Positions 22,762-36,610 of a DNA stretch of 64,000 nucleotides are shown here, piece after piece. The stretch lies in the NCBI GenBank assembly GCA_028751875.1, contig CM054155.1, forward strand, positions 53,115,548 through 53,179,547, given 5' to 3'. Source of the DNA: Rapana venosa. Lineage: Eukaryota > Mollusca > Gastropoda > Neogastropoda > Muricidae. The translations under genes and the position numbers were made by a program. Position 1 is the stretch's first letter. Every line of letters starts with the position of its first letter. The notes below the pieces were generated by a model that did no database searches, was not told the DNA's origin, and saw only the letters and a program-made list of their open reading frames with translations.

Positions 22762-23544
22762 GTATGTAATATAGAGGTGAGTGACTATATACATGCCGTG
22801 CATTTATTCCATTATATATATAGCATTACTTCATTTCAACGATAAAAAAAACAACGCGAAAGGTACTTTTACATCTATTGTCTGTGGTGAATGCCAGGTT
22901 TTGTAAGGATTGTCATCCGATGCAACCAGCTTGACAATGGCCTACTATTCTGAAGGCCAGAGCAACTTTTAACATGTGCACAGGATTATTCTGTAATGCA
23001 TTCACCTTGGTCTGTCTGATCAACCTTTCCATCTTACAAGGACCAATCATTTAAGCTGATGCAATATATTTTAGTGCCTTAGCAATTTATAACAAAATAT
23101 TGATACATTTTCTACTGGAGAATACAGACACTTTCAGCAGATGACGTTATAGGTTACTCACAATCACAATACTTCATGGACGTCCTCTTGTTGTACATCA
23201 CTTTTTAGTATCTTTTGCTTGCTCTTGCATATAATAATTTATGTTGGAATGGAACCTCAGACAAGTTCATGGTTTTTTGTCTTGAAGTTCTTTGAGGTTT
23301 CAAAACTGTGCTGGTATTTTGGTTCTATTCCAGGCTCATGGATTATTTATATTTAATGCATTCGTGCCTCTTTAAACAATAACCCATATGGTGGCTTTTC
23401 AGACCGTTTAGAAGTGATTAGGTTTGGAAACAATGAACAGTGTTATCAAGATCAACTTGAACTTGATATTATTACTTATTGTTACTCTAGAATTTTTTCT
23501 TTTAAATCAAGGATAATGAAATAAGCACATATGTACTTTTTATA
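22762..23544. other. AT-rich DNA, no feature recognised
   Basis: No repeat family, RNA gene or convincing reading frame seen. It could be intronic if the flanking exon candidates are real. Confidence 0.5.
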
Positions 23545-23830
23545 TCCAGTCCCGTGTGTATGCGGTTTTGTAAATTGTCATCTGTTCCCACCGGCACACA
23601 ATGGCTACTCTTACGAAAAGCTAACAGGAGTTTTAACGTTTCTGGCGCAAGATGTTCTGCCCGCGTTTTCGCACACGGGGCCTCGGTTTACAGTCTCATC
23701 CGAAGGACTTTTGGGGAGAGATGATGTTAACTCCAGGGGAAAATATCCCCTCGAATGGGAATCAAACCCGTACTGAACAACCTGATTTGTCTATTAGCGC
23801 ATTGCAGTACAGGCCAGATCAGGAGATGAT
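23545..23830 (-). mobile_element. SINE, minus orientation, head and core
   Basis: The plus strand shows the reversed core (CCCACCGGCACACAATGGC, AGATGTTCTGCCCGCG) and reversed T arm GGGAATCAAACCC near 23757-23769, so the tRNA-like head is on the right. It has no ATT tail. The copy at 39865-40150 differs by several small indels, and the other SINEs in the window agree sometimes with one copy and sometimes with the other. Confidence 0.8.
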
Positions 23831-24648
23831 CCGGCAGTAATCTTCCTTGCTACATTTGGATGTTATCTATAGTTGGAGAACGAGAATTACATACAATGCT
23901 TAATGACTGATTTGAAATGAATGCAAATTTTAAAAAATCTTTTCTAGATGAGAAGTGGTATCCAATTTTATGAAGTAAAGGTTCTAGTATTGTGAATGAT
24001 TCATTCATATAAACTGACAGCCTTTTCAAGGTAAACTAATTTTTAAGAAAAGTACACACTGCTCCATGTTGACCCAACTTAAAACATTGTATAAATGTTG
24101 ACACCGTTGATAATGACCTTTTCCTCTGCTGTGAAGACTTCCAGTCCATAACTGAGTTTAAAGGTGCAGACAGAGATCCACTGTGAAAGATGGCCGTCTT
24201 CGTCCTATCTGTCTGGTGTGGTTCCTTCTGGCAGCTCTGGTAAGATAGGTTCCCAGTGCTTGTTAGCGAATGTGCATGGAGGAAGTGTGTGTATATGATG
24301 ATATTATTATATATCTCTCGAAAATATCTATATATATATATGAGAGTGAGAGAGAGAGATGAGAGAGACAGAGATAATAGATATTTAGATAGCTTGATAC
24401 ATAGATATGTACATATATCATATACACAAAAGAAATTATAGCATTTGTATATATATAGATATTTATGTATTAAATATATATTATATTATTATATAGATAT
24501 GGTGTGTGTGTGGATGTGAGTGTGTGTCTGTCTGTCTGTGGTCTTGTGTGTCTGTGTCTGTGTGTCTGTCTGTGTGTCTGTTTGTGTATGTAAAATATAT
24601 TTCCATTTCATTTGATTATATATATTTATATATATATATATATATAAT

Positions 24649-24694
<46 letters not shown>

Positions 24695-24956
24695 TTATAT
24701 ATATATATATATGCGTATTGCGGTTTCCTGTGTGTGTTTGCGCATGCATGCATTGCTAGTAGTGAGTGCTATGTGTGTGTTTGTTGTTGTTTCTTGATGT
24801 TATCGTTGATATCATTTCGTGTTAGTAGTTAAGTTCTTTAAATGAAAGTGGTGATAAGACTTATTTTCACGTTGTATGACTTGTGATAATGATATGGTGA
24901 TGTGATTGGGGTAATAATGTAAGGTGGATTTTGCGGTTGTAGTGATATGTTTATAA
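23831..24956. repeat. Spacer and (TA)n/(GA)n/(TG)n/(CTGT)n microsatellites
   Basis: To about 24280 there is AT-rich sequence with one possible terminal exon (24143-24192, see 22657-22761). From 24300 to 24770 there are TA, GA, TG and CTGT tracts. Tyr/Ile and His/Thr frames here are repeat translation. Confidence 0.75.
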
Positions 24957-25484
24957 TAATAATAATATATATGGAATTTATATAGCGCTGAATCTTGTAA
25001 AAAAAACAAAAACAAAATCGAAGCGCTTGCACTTTTTCCCAAAAAAAATTCAAAAGTTACGGCATCACTCTCTATAACATAATGAAAAAAACAGATTTCA
25101 AAAACCTAGGCGCGCGCACGCTATGCACGCATGCACGCACACACACGCGCGCGGGGGCCCCCGCACACACACACACACACACACACCCACACACCACCAC
25201 ACACACTCTCGGAAACAACACTTAGGAGGTGAAAAATGCTGTTGAAATTAGGGACAGATTTTGGGGAAAGGGAAAGTCTCAGGTATGAAATAAGTGTGTT
25301 TTGAGGTTGGATTTGAGGTATAAAAGTGTGAAGGCTTTTGTCGAAGTGATAAGAGGGAGGTCATTTCCAGGTGGATGGACCCAGAAAACAGAGAGGAGCG
25401 TACGGCCATCAGTGGTTTGTTGAATTGGGGTGTTCGAAAGCACTAAGTTATTTGCGGCTGAAAGGAAGGGAACGAGAGGAGTGC
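24957..25484 (-). mobile_element. LINE-A 3' end, truncated at duplication junction
   Basis: AAT run, ATATAGCGCTGAATCTTG tail, CA microsatellite (25138-25205), then on the minus strand the C-terminal coding end (WNDLP-like). It is cut at about 25484 where LINE-B sequence begins abruptly; this is the junction of the 16.3-kb tandem copies. The identical segment at 41273-41793 continues into different sequence. Confidence 0.85.
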
Positions 25485-25486
25485 TA

Positions 25487-27129
25487 GGTATCGGTAAATA
25501 TGTAAAAAATTATTTTTAGTATGTAAGCCATGGCCAGTTTAAATTGTTGACAACCATAGAGGCAATCTGGGCTGAATTAAATTAGGTAATGAAAGTATTT
25601 CAGTGGGTTTTTTTTACAGTTGTAATGCCCTTGTGGGTTAGTGGCAGTTAATTAAAGAAAGAATACATTAAAGCTAACAACACTCTGCTAAAACAACAAC
25701 AATAATAGGTGATTTTAATAACACTTTCCTCTCTTCTCCATCACCTCATTCTTCTGGGATATCTTAAATCTATTCCAACTTCACCAGCTCACAGACGCAC
25801 CTTACGCAAGAACTGAAACTCTAGAACTTGTTAAGGACCTAACTTTCACAAGTCACAAACTTTAATTAAGATCAGTCGAAATCTTATAGAAATTTGCCCC
25901 CCAGTGATCATAATGATAAAAAGTTCAATAACCCAGACCCTATAAAAGGGTAATCTATGCTATAGCAACTAGTAATGACTAGTTTTGTATTCTTCTCTCT
26001 GATGTGTAACTGGAATGAGTCATCATTGATAAAACATTAATTAAGAGACATAATTATTTACTACTACTTTTTCATAGAGAGAACAATTAATAGCATCAGG
26101 ACCAGACATTTATTGACATAGGATTACTTATTCAGCAGGTCAATGTTATTTCTTACCTTTGAGCTTATTATTTAATAGATCGCTTTGAGACAGGATCTTT
26201 CCAAAACAATTCGATGATGCACATGTTACTCCCTTACCTAAAAATGGCCCAAAAGAATTCATGTGCTAACTACTGACCTTTCATTGTTACTTCGCTGTTT
26301 TGGGGACTCTGAAAGATGTGTCCACATGCATTCTTTATCTTTCTTTAAAAAAAATCCCAATACCTTTTAACCTAACCAGTCTGGATTTATGCAGGGTGAT
26401 TTCTACAGCAAACCAGCTTTAAGTATCTATAACTATTTGTGTTCAGATTTGGATATACAGGATAACAACTCAAGCATTTATTTCTGACATTATCTCAAGC
26501 CTTTGATCGAGTTATGGCTACCAAGGTCACCTGGCTAAAAACTCTAAGTCGGTTGGAATTACAGGCAACTTGTTTAAATGGTTAAAGATTTTTGTTTGTC
26601 AGATTACCACAGCCATAGTTATCAGGGAGAAAATGTCTTGTACAAAAAACAGGACAGCTGGCATTCCACAGGGCTCTGGGCATGGACCTTCTTGTTTCTT
26701 GGTTTATATTAATGTATGTAATTGACATTGTTTCAGATATTACACTTTTTACTGATGACACGTTTATGTCCCATTGTTCTTAAGAAACCCTAATGATGAG
26801 GTTGAAAATTTGAATTCTGATCTTCGAAAAAGTAAATAAATGGGCACAGCTATGGATGTGAAATTTAGTAAAGAGAAACTGAATTAGTGAATTTTGCTAG
26901 GGATCAACAAATAGTGTTAACTTTGAGTCATCTATTACAAGATCTTCTAACCATACAGCTAGGTATTACAATTCAAAACAACTGTAAGCCGGTTCAACAT
27001 GTTCAAAATATTGCAAGTAAGTTCAACCTACTTAATTCTTGTTTAAGATCATATAAGTATAGGCTGAACAGAAAAAAAAACATTACACACCATGTACAGA
27101 TCATTTATTTTATCAATATTTGGTTACAG
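25487..27129 (+). mobile_element. LINE-B copy 2, 5' part (starts inside endonuclease)
   Basis: Begins abruptly at GGTATCGGTAAATATG, the equivalent of 9181, directly after LINE-A sequence. 25487-26330 has dense indels relative to 9181-10020, and the 47880-48700 copy shows that both have independent errors. From 26338 on it is nearly identical to the first copy. Confidence 0.85.
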
Positions 27130-27140
27130 TGATATCATTT

Positions 27141-30108
27141 ATCATGATATCATGAGCTTAGCCGCTATAAATGGAACATTATTGGACTAGGAGAAGTGAG
27201 ATGGACAGGATTTGGTGAGACATTGACTGAAGATGGGCAAACAAAGATTGGTACAGTGGCCAAGAGGAAACATTCACCAAAAGGTGTGGCATTTATTGTC
27301 GAAAGGAAGTACAGTGGGGTGCCATTATCAGCTGTACCACCGGCTTCCAGCAGGATTATCAACTCGGGTGTCGGCCAAGCCAAGAATAATCACTTCATAC
27401 AAACTATTGCACTATTGACCAATGCAGATGAAAGAAGTAGAAGGAATTTTACGAGATCTTGAAGGAGACCATTATGAAATATACCAAGAAGGACCTCATC
27501 ATCATACAAAGGGACTTTAACGCCAAAATTGGTCCTCACTCTTACAACCAATGGGCTGGAACAGTTGGTCAGTTGGGAACTGGAGGGAGACCACGATGGG
27601 GGACTACGGTCTGCTGGAGTTTGCCTTGCACCCACTGACTTACCATTGCCAATACCCTCTATCCCCTCAAGCAGTCAAGGAGGAAACTGGGCATGCGCCA
27701 AAACGGCAAGGGCCATAACCAAATAGATTTTATCTTAACACCACGGCGTCTTCAAATCGAGCATCAACAGGCCAGAAAACAAGAACCTACCCTTGGAGCT
27801 GCTTAGGCAAGCGACCTCGACCTTGTGCTGCTGGTATTCAAAATGAAGCTGAAGAAAAACAAACAGCCTGCAACCCACGTATCAAAATATGACGATGGAC
27901 AACTGAAAGATCCAGATGTCGAGAGATTCTTCCATGCTTAAGCTTGGCGGACGTTTTGCGGCATTAACCCTACTGGACAAATGACATCAATAACTCTCCA
28001 ACAACTTTAATGAGGGCAGTCCGAGAAACAGCAGAGGACGTACTCGGTCGTCAGAGGAATAAACACCAGGCATGACTACAATGACATCTTGGACCTCTGT
28101 GAAAGAAGAGCACTGAAACCAACCAGGTCTTCAACTAAAGTATTAACCGGTGAGGCAAACAATCTTGTGAAGATGTCATGTTAAAGGCCAGAGGAGAGTG
28201 GATCAGTGATCAATGTGATGGGATTGAAAAAAGCATGAATGAGGCACAGTAAAAAGGCATACAACAACCTGAAAGAAACTCACAAAACCACTTCAAACCA
28301 AATCATCAGTCATTGAAGACAGCTCCGAAAACCTCACAGAAAGCTCAGCTGCATTGAACCAGGTGGTCTGGAGTATTGTCAAGAATGTACAAACTACCTC
28401 AATACAACCTGACAGGAGCATAATAGAAGAGAAAAGCAGCAACATCAAGAGCACCCTCGCCACTACCTATACTGAGGGAAGAGTGGGAAGAAGCCATCCG
28501 CAGCTTACAGTAGGAAAGTCCCAGGAGCAGACAACATACCAGCAGAGCTGCTCATGCATGGTGGTGAAACAGTTCATCACACATGTTCCCCCCCAAGCTA
28601 ATAAAAATCCTGAATCCCTTGGTTAACTGGTGAGAAGATTTGGAGGCAGACAAAACAGTGGCCAACAGATATGGACACAATCATCATCATACCCCTGCCC
28701 ACGAAGGGAATTTACGCCAATGCCAAAACTATAGAACAATCAGCCTCATCAGCCACGCCTAGCAAGATCATGCTCAAAGTTTTTTTGAATCGACTCAAGA
28801 AGGTAGGCAGAAGAACACCTTGCAGAGGAACAAAGCTGGGTTAGGGCAGCTGTAAGCGAGCAAATCGAACAGATTTTTAACTGCCCATCCTTATGGAAAA
28901 CATCTCAAACATCAGAGAGACCTGGTCTCACAACTTCAGCGGACTTCAAGTGGCTTTCGACAGGGTATGGCCGAGGCCATTGGCTAGGACCTCAGAATTG
29001 TTTGGCATTGAAGAGGACTAGTGCAAACCATTTCAAGCATATACACCCCGCAAGCAGTGCAGGCCCCTTCTGAACATTCAGGGTGGAGACTACTTCAAAA
29101 CCACAGTTGGTAGATCCGAAAAGGATGCCTGTTATCTCCAGTCCTGTTTAATCTGTTCTTGGAAAACAATTTATGAGAAGACCTTCCATGACTTCCACGC
29201 TACCATCTCCATTGGCGGCAGGGACCCCTCTCAACATCTTGCGGTTTGCCGATGGGACATTGACCTCATGGGCGGAAAGTAAACACAGAGCTGCAGATCT
29301 TACGACCAGACTTAGAACAGCGCTGGAGCATATTGGATGGAGGGATGCTCGGAGGAAAGTAATAGTACTTGTGAACAGCACGGAGCCAGTACCACTGCTA
29401 AGATTTACATGAACGGCCATGTAAGAAACTGGAGGGAGGTAGAGCATTTAAATTTACCTTGGGTACACTCACAAAGGACAGGCGATCGACGACAGAAATC
29501 AAAGTCAGAATAGCCATGGCAACATCTTCCATGACAAAACTCACCACCATTGGAAAAGTAAAGAGATCAGTTTACCAATCAATAACTAAAGCTCTACAAA
29601 GCCCTTAATTCAGGGGGGGGTGGGGGGGGGGGGGGGTGACTATCCTGCTGTACGGAAGTGGAAACCTGGACATTGACTGCTGAAACAGCAAAAAGGCGAA
29701 TCAGTTTCATTTGAACAATAGCATAGAAAATACTGGGCTTATCCTGGAGTGAACAGAAAGACCAATGAATTTGTCAAGAGTCAAATTAAACACGGCTGGG
29801 CAGGTCCACAGGAACCCCTTCTCACCTCGTAAAGAAGAAAAAGCTTGACATGGTTCGGCCACGTCACCCGCCCCAACATCTGCCAAAAAACAGTACTGCC
29901 AGGGAACACTCGAAGGTGGCAGAAAGATGGGAAGACAAGAAAAAGTCATGGGTAGACAAACTCATGGATGGACCAGGCTCACTGACTCGGCACTAACTGC
30001 GCAGAGCCGGTAGGACCGAGGATGGATGGAGGAGGGCTTACCACGGCATCGTCTTTCGTGTCTTCCCCACGACCGGCAAGATCACGGGTCTGATGATGAT
30101 GATGATGA
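27141..30108 (+). mobile_element. LINE-C copy 2: RTE/BovB-like LINE
   Basis: Same element as 10824-13791 with the same 11-bp duplication TGATATCATTT (27130-27140 and 30109-30119) and the same stops and frameshifts. The shared insertion site and shared defects show that the unit was copied after LINE-C inserted. Confidence 0.9.
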
Positions 30109-30119
30109 TGATATCATTT

Positions 30120-30845
30120 GGGATTGGGAGATCTCCATTTGGAAGCTTTACGAATCGTCACTGGAGCCGTCCGTGGCACAAGTCATTTTATCAGAAATAA
30201 GTGCTTCGTTCTCTAAAAGAAAGAAGAAATAGGCATTGATTGGTATTTTACCATAAACTGATCCAGGGCAATGCACACAAATTATTAATGAACTTACTCC
30301 CTCTATTAGTTTCTTCTAAAACCAATACACAGACGTAATCCCCCTTAACAGGTTAGTACCTTAATGTAGAACTGAAACATTATAAACGTTCCTTTTTTCC
30401 TTCTACAACAAGGACTATGCAATGAGCTACCAGAGCGCATGAAAGCTAGCACTTTTATTAGCCAGTTTAAACATTTTCTGTCTCATGAGGATGTAGAGGT
30501 TCCAAACTCTTTTTATTACGTAAAAAAGGCAGCAAATCATTTCCTACAGACTGCTACTAGAAATGTGTAACTTCAACTCCAAACTAAATTTTTAAAAACA
30601 TTTACTGGACGATCCATCTTGTGCTTGTGGTTACCCTAATGAAACATCTGAACATTTTTTTCCCTTCTTCTAACTGTTCGCTGTCAAACAATTGATGCCT
30701 TAAGTCCAGATGAAAATAATGTAAACACTTTATTATGTGGGGACAGACAGTTAAGCTTTAAAAACAGTGCATGAATTTATTGACAGATCCAAAAGTTTTT
30801 AGAATATAATTGTAAATAAAGTACATAATTCTGTGATGGAGTGCT
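30120..30845 (+). mobile_element. LINE-B copy 2, 3' part
   Basis: C-terminal region as at 13803-14520. At 30420-30490 this copy agrees with the diverged third copy (49800-49870), so it is the better version there. Confidence 0.85.
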
Positions 30846-32434
30846 CTTCTTCTTTCTCCCTGTGTTGAAGTGTAGAGTTTTGAAATTATTGAGCTAATAG
30901 GAACAGTTTCTGCTCTTGTTGCTATTACTATTGTCCTATTGCTTCCTAGAGTGTGTGTGCATTTTTTGTTACACTTTTTGGTTATTTCAATTTGATAGTG
31001 TTGTATATTTTCTCCAGATTTTGTGTAATGGTATTTGTATATATGGAAATTGTTTTGTTTTATATATTTTTTGTGGCCTGAGTTGCATGCAGGTCACGGA
31101 GCACCACCTTTTGGGGGGGATTCTCTTCTCTTTTTCCCTTTCCATTTTTCTCTTTTTTTTTTAAAGTGAGTGCTTCACTCGCCTCTCTTCATTGGCCAAA
31201 AAACCCCAAAAAGAAACAAATAATAAACCCCTAGAACCCCAAACCTTCTTTTTTGGGGGGACGGGACGTTTTTTTAAATGAACAACCTTTCTGTCTTATC
31301 TTACTTACTGTCTGGAGCAATAACTGCCCAAGTGTGAACTGCTGCCCATGTTCTATTGATATTCAGCTTCAGCAGACAATCGCCTGGGTTTATAGTTGCT
31401 CTAGTGTGTGCTGCTGTGTGCCGTTCTAAACGTGTGGAGGAGTGATTTACATCTGTCTGGGTTTAGTTTTTGCTCTTGTGTTGTTTTTGGTAATGTTAAC
31501 TTTTCCTTTAGTTTCATCCATTTTCACACTCATTATATAACTTGTTATGCCCCTTCCTAGTTCCCTAACAAAGAGAGTTGTATCCTGACATGTTTACATA
31601 ATACCTTTCGTAAGGTTGTTTTTTTTTTCATCCTCTTCACCCATTATCATCTATCACTATTGAATAATATAATTATAATAATAATAATAATAATAATAAT
31701 AATGTATGGAATTTACAGAGCGCTGAATCTTGTAAAGCAACAAATCAAAGGCTCATCATCATCATCATCATCATCATCCATCATCATCATCATCATCTAA
31801 TATCGCTTTGGGCAAAGATATGTTCCTTCGAAGGAAGAACACCCACACGCATGCACCTACGCACGCAACACACGCTCACGCACGCACTCACGCATGCACG
31901 CGCGGCGCGCATACACACACACACAGCAAACACACATGTAAGCACGCAACGCACGCACCGCACGCCGCGTGCGCGGACAGATACCTAGTGACAAGAATAT
32001 TGCGCTCGCAATCCCACGATCCGGAGCTCGAATCCCGCACTCGTGGGCCTCTCCTTTTAGAGTCAACATCAGGGCAGATAACTGGCTCTCCCCAAAAGTC
32101 CTTCGAATAAGGGGGGGGGGACTATAAACCTAGGCCCTCCGTGCGCAATGCATGTGAACATCCTTTTATCCCCACTCCACATCATTCACACATTCTTCTT
32201 TTTAAATCACATCATTCATATAGCTACTTTCTTTTTTATACACGATACATTCATTTTTTCAGTACTCTTTCTTTTGAAGGATTAAAAAATGTATACACAT
32301 ATCTGAAAAAATAGTGTTACAATTTTTTAAAACTAGATTTTACTCTGTTGCTATCTTTTTATTTAGTTACCGACAATTTAATTGACAGTAATTTTCTCAG
32401 CTGTGCTTCTTGTTAAAAAAACACCTGGTATTGG
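30846..32434. other. LINE-B flank, microsatellites and SINE head, second copy
   Basis: Equivalent of 14521-16112: T-rich flank, AAT run with SINE tail (about 31670-31750), (ATC)n, CA-rich tract and a SINE head/core at about 31972-32165 with CTCGAATCCC. No gene. Confidence 0.8.
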
Positions 32435-32877
32435 AAAGGAAGGTGGTAGGATGGTTAAGACGTTTGCCTGCCAACAAGTAAACTGCGAGGTTCTGGGTAC
32501 GATTCCCAGCCTCGCCCTTTCTTCCAAGTTTGACAAAAAATCGAGCTGAATATCAAAGTCTTTCGATGAGACTATAAACCGAGTCCCGTGTGCGAACGCA
32601 TGCAGAACATCTTGCGCACACGTTAAATCCTGTTCAGCTTTTCGAAGAGTAGGCCATTGTGTGCTGGTGGGCAACAGATGACAAAAATTTACAAAACTGC
32701 ATACACATGGGGATGGATGTAAAAAAAAGACATGAGGCTTATTCCATTATCCTCGATATAAAAAAAGTTCACTGAGGGCTTTGTTCGCTGCTTTAAAGAT
32801 TCAGCACTATATAAATTCCATACATTGTTGTTATAATTATTATTATTATTATTTTATTATTATTATTATTTTTTATA
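32435..32877 (+). mobile_element. tRNA-headed SINE, second copy
   Basis: Equivalent of 16113-16554 with ATTGG on both sides. The core reads GAGACTATAAACCG and GCATGCAGAACATC, agreeing with other SINEs in the window where the first copy has changes, so this copy is closer to the family consensus. Confidence 0.85.
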
Positions 32878-32882
32878 ATTGG

Positions 32883-35800
32883 CGTGTAGATCTGGTTTTT
32901 TTTCTTACTTAATGAGAATTTCCAAGGAAAGATAATTTTTTTTGTATCCACGATTTGTTTCAGTAAGCTCCTTTTTTTTTCTCCTGGAGTGTCGGATATT
33001 ATAGCCAAACAGAATGTCAGTGACTGACAGATGAAGTTTCTTGACCAGTTCAGGACAAGAGGTGTTGTCAATAACGTCAAAAACGTTTTACAGATGGACA
33101 ATCATAAACGAAATGATCAATGAATAATCGATTGTGTTTGAGCTGTAGTCACAAACACCAGATCAGATATAACCTATTTTATTAGCAAAATATTGTTGGA
33201 TACAGATTGTGCAGTATTTTCCATTGCAGCTCTCATAGTCTTACTTCGTTTGTAGCCAATCTTGGTCTAGCCAAAACATGTTTGTCAAGGTGAAGTCAAG
33301 TTTTCTGTGCCAGAAATCAACTGCATGAGGTAATAAAAGTTTTCAGTGACATTTTTTGCCATTAGATGGTGCTTAGTTTACTTTGGTTGGCAAAACTTGG
33401 CGCTGCTTCTATAGTTCTGTTCTGATTCCTCTACAAAGTGACTAATGTTCCCTTGGTAATTGTATGTTAATCCAGGGTTAGGGATTGCGTTTTTGAGTGC
33501 ATAGTACTGAAATAGTGTTATTGCCTTGTTGAGGTTCAACACCTTAGTCACTTCATTTAGTGACAGCACACGTTTTTCCTGTGGATTACTAATATCTTTA
33601 ACACGTATAAATCCCTTTTCTTTCCATTTTTAAAAGTTGATTATTCTATGTTTATACTTGATAAATCTGTTATTAAAGAGATGCTGCTGTCCAATTTGTT
33701 CCCTTAATACGTTTTTGATGTTTTATCTAAAAATGTTGCATATGCATCTTTCCAAAATCCGTTCTTAACTACTGAAAGTCCTTGCATTTCATAACAATAG
33801 CAATTAACTTAAACACGTGGTGGACCTGGGTCAGATTTTATTTAAAATGCAAAGGGGGTGGGGACACGCCAGGTGCTGTGCCTTATTGTACAAGTCTACC
33901 TATCCACTACAAATTAAATATCTCCTGCTTGGACATATCACCATATTAATATCCCTTTTATAATCTGTTTTCATATTTTCCTTTTGACGTTTTCGAACGC
34001 CCATCTGTTACTATATTTCATGCCAAATAAATTGTTTAAGAGTGTGTGATTTTAATAAGAATGGGTTTGGTAAGACAACTGACTGCCTAACATATGTGAA
34101 CTCCACTGATCTAAAGGTTTTTATAAAACTATGATTTTGCCCTATATACTTTGAGATCCCGTTTACACCATTTTTAATCATGTTTGAGATCAAGTTGTTA
34201 CACTTTTCCCAGTTATTTTCTGTTTCTTTAAGCCATTTTTCCAGGTGCAAAAGGGTAATATTTCCCAGGTTTTTAATTTTATCAACAATATCAATCGGCA
34301 GATCATTGTCAAAAACACAACCTCTTCATTACTAATAACTTTGCTTTATTCATATTTAACTGTAATCCAGAGAAGCATACAAATTGTTTTATTATTTCAG
34401 TTGCTAGGGTTACGTCAGTTCTATTCTTCACGAATAAAGTTGTGTCATCAGCTAACTGCAATATCTTAAGATGATTAGTGTTTCTTTTACTCACTCCTGG
34501 TAACTGGATTCCTTCTATCCAGAATTTTTATTTTAATAGCTTAGGGGGAAAAGGACAGCCTTGCCTAATTCTACAATTAATTTTGAAGCTTTCTGATACT
34601 CCCCCCCCCCCACCCCAATTTATGTGATTACAGGTTTTTCATAATATCATGACTATCTCTTAAATATAGTGTCAAGCCAAATAACATCAAATGTATGAAG
34701 CCAGTTTGATTTCGTTATAGAGGCAAAAACCTTTAGAGTAGCCAGTAGTGTAGAAGACCATGCCTTTGCCTGTTTCATTGATATATAGTTGATAGTGACA
34801 TCAATGGTCGAGATTATTGGCGGCTATGTTTCGTCCTTTGATGTAGCCTTACTTGGTACTTCCTTACTAATTTTGGAAATAACTTGACCTAATCGGTCCC
34901 ACTTCACAGTAGGACATCCGCCTTCTCTCTCCACGGCAACAAGAGCACAAGAGAAGCTAATGTTCTGTGCTGAAGAGCTGAAAAGGACTGCTCACAAATC
35001 AAATCGTGAAGCGGAGGTTATGAGGGTGGAACAACAAAACCATGACCCAGTGCGACTGCAGCAAGAAACCATCAAGAAGTCAGCAAGTTTATATAACTGG
35101 GCAGTGGCATCAGTAAAGATGGGGGAACCAGAATGAAGACATCAAGTGCTGAATCACTTAAGCGGTCACGCTTCAACACCCTTCCGGCATGTGTTTGGAG
35201 GTCAAACTGCCCTCTCATTTCAAAACAAAGTTCGGAATCTAGAACCACCAATGTCAAATCGGTCCTAACTTTATGGCTCAGAAACCTGGCGGTAAAAAAA
35301 CACACACCACAAACTCCAGTCTTTTAACCCACAAATGCCTCAGGAACTATCCTCAACATCAGGTAGCTGGAAGTCATTAAAAAAATCCACACACAACTGT
35401 GGGACAGGACAGACCAAACCCCATGAAGTCCAATTATTAAACAAAGGAAGTAGGAGAATGGATCGGCCCATACACTCCGCAAGCCTGCGTCAAGTGTCAC
35501 CTAGGGCAGGCCCCTTGACTGGAACCCACAAGGGAAGCGGAAAGTCGGTCGACCAAAACAGACCTGGCGCAGAAGTGTTGTCGAAAAGAAGGAAGGCAGC
35601 GGCATGACATGGGCCGAGCTTGAAGGTATCTCAAAGCCGAGTTCATTGGAGGGAGGGTGTGTTGTAGCAGACTATGTTCCCCATGGAACCATGAGGCACA
35701 TAGTCACGTCAAGTGGGTTCCCAAGTATCTTAGCTAAAAATTGTATAGTCAGTATTTTGTAGAGTAATAGGCCTCCAGTTTGTTAGATGTTTCTCTGTCT

Positions 35801-36047
35801 AAGTCGTTCCCTTTATAGGGTCAAAGATTTTATCTTAGTAATCCGTGTACGACAGCTAGCCTTTCTCATAGATTCGTGAAAGGAAGCAGTTAGTATTTCG
35901 TTTATTTTGACCAGAAACTGTAAGAATTCGTTGTAATTCCATCCATCCCTGGTGCTGAACCCGTTTTTATTCTTGCTTTTTTTTTTTCTTCTATTTTTAA
36001 AAAAAAAAAAAAAAAAATTCTCTAAAAAAAAAAAAAATAAAAAAAAA

Positions 36048-36084
<37 letters not shown>

Positions 36085-36160
36085 ATCTTTCTTTTCTTCC
36101 TTCCTTAAAAAAAAACAAAAAAAAAAAAAAAAAAAAAACACTTTTTTTCTTAAAAAAAAA

Positions 36161-36191
<31 letters not shown>

Positions 36192-36193
36192 TT

Positions 36194-36231
<38 letters not shown>

Positions 36232-36273
36232 AAACTCCCTTTCTTTAAAAAAAAAAAAAATTTTTTTCTCTCC

Positions 36274-36305
<32 letters not shown>

Positions 36306-36610
36306 AAAAAAAAAAAAAAAAAAAAAAAAAAATTAAAAAAAAAAAAAAAAAAAAAACGCAGTTGATGCCTCACTAACTGACACAAGTCTTTCACATAGTT
36401 TTGCATCTGGTTCATTAAGACGTGGGAATATTGGTTTACAGGTAATAAAATTCATCAGGGGCCTCTTTAAACGTTTTCCACATTCAGTTCCTGGTCATAC
36501 AAGTGTTTTGTAATAAAGACACTTGAGGAGACATTATCTATGTGGGACTGTTATCCACTTGCCTGATTCTGTGATAGAAGGGTCATAACATTGTTTTTCT
36601 TTCTTACTTT
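32883..36610 (-). mobile_element. LINE-D with inserted LINE-E and homopolymer block, second copy
   Basis: Equivalent of 16560-20290. Minus-strand LINE-D retains an open stretch with LKILQLADDTTLF (RT motif C) at 34494-34309, broken in the first copy. LINE-E lies on the plus strand at about 34917-35709, and the poly-A/T block at 35975-36356 is identical to the first copy. Confidence 0.75.
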
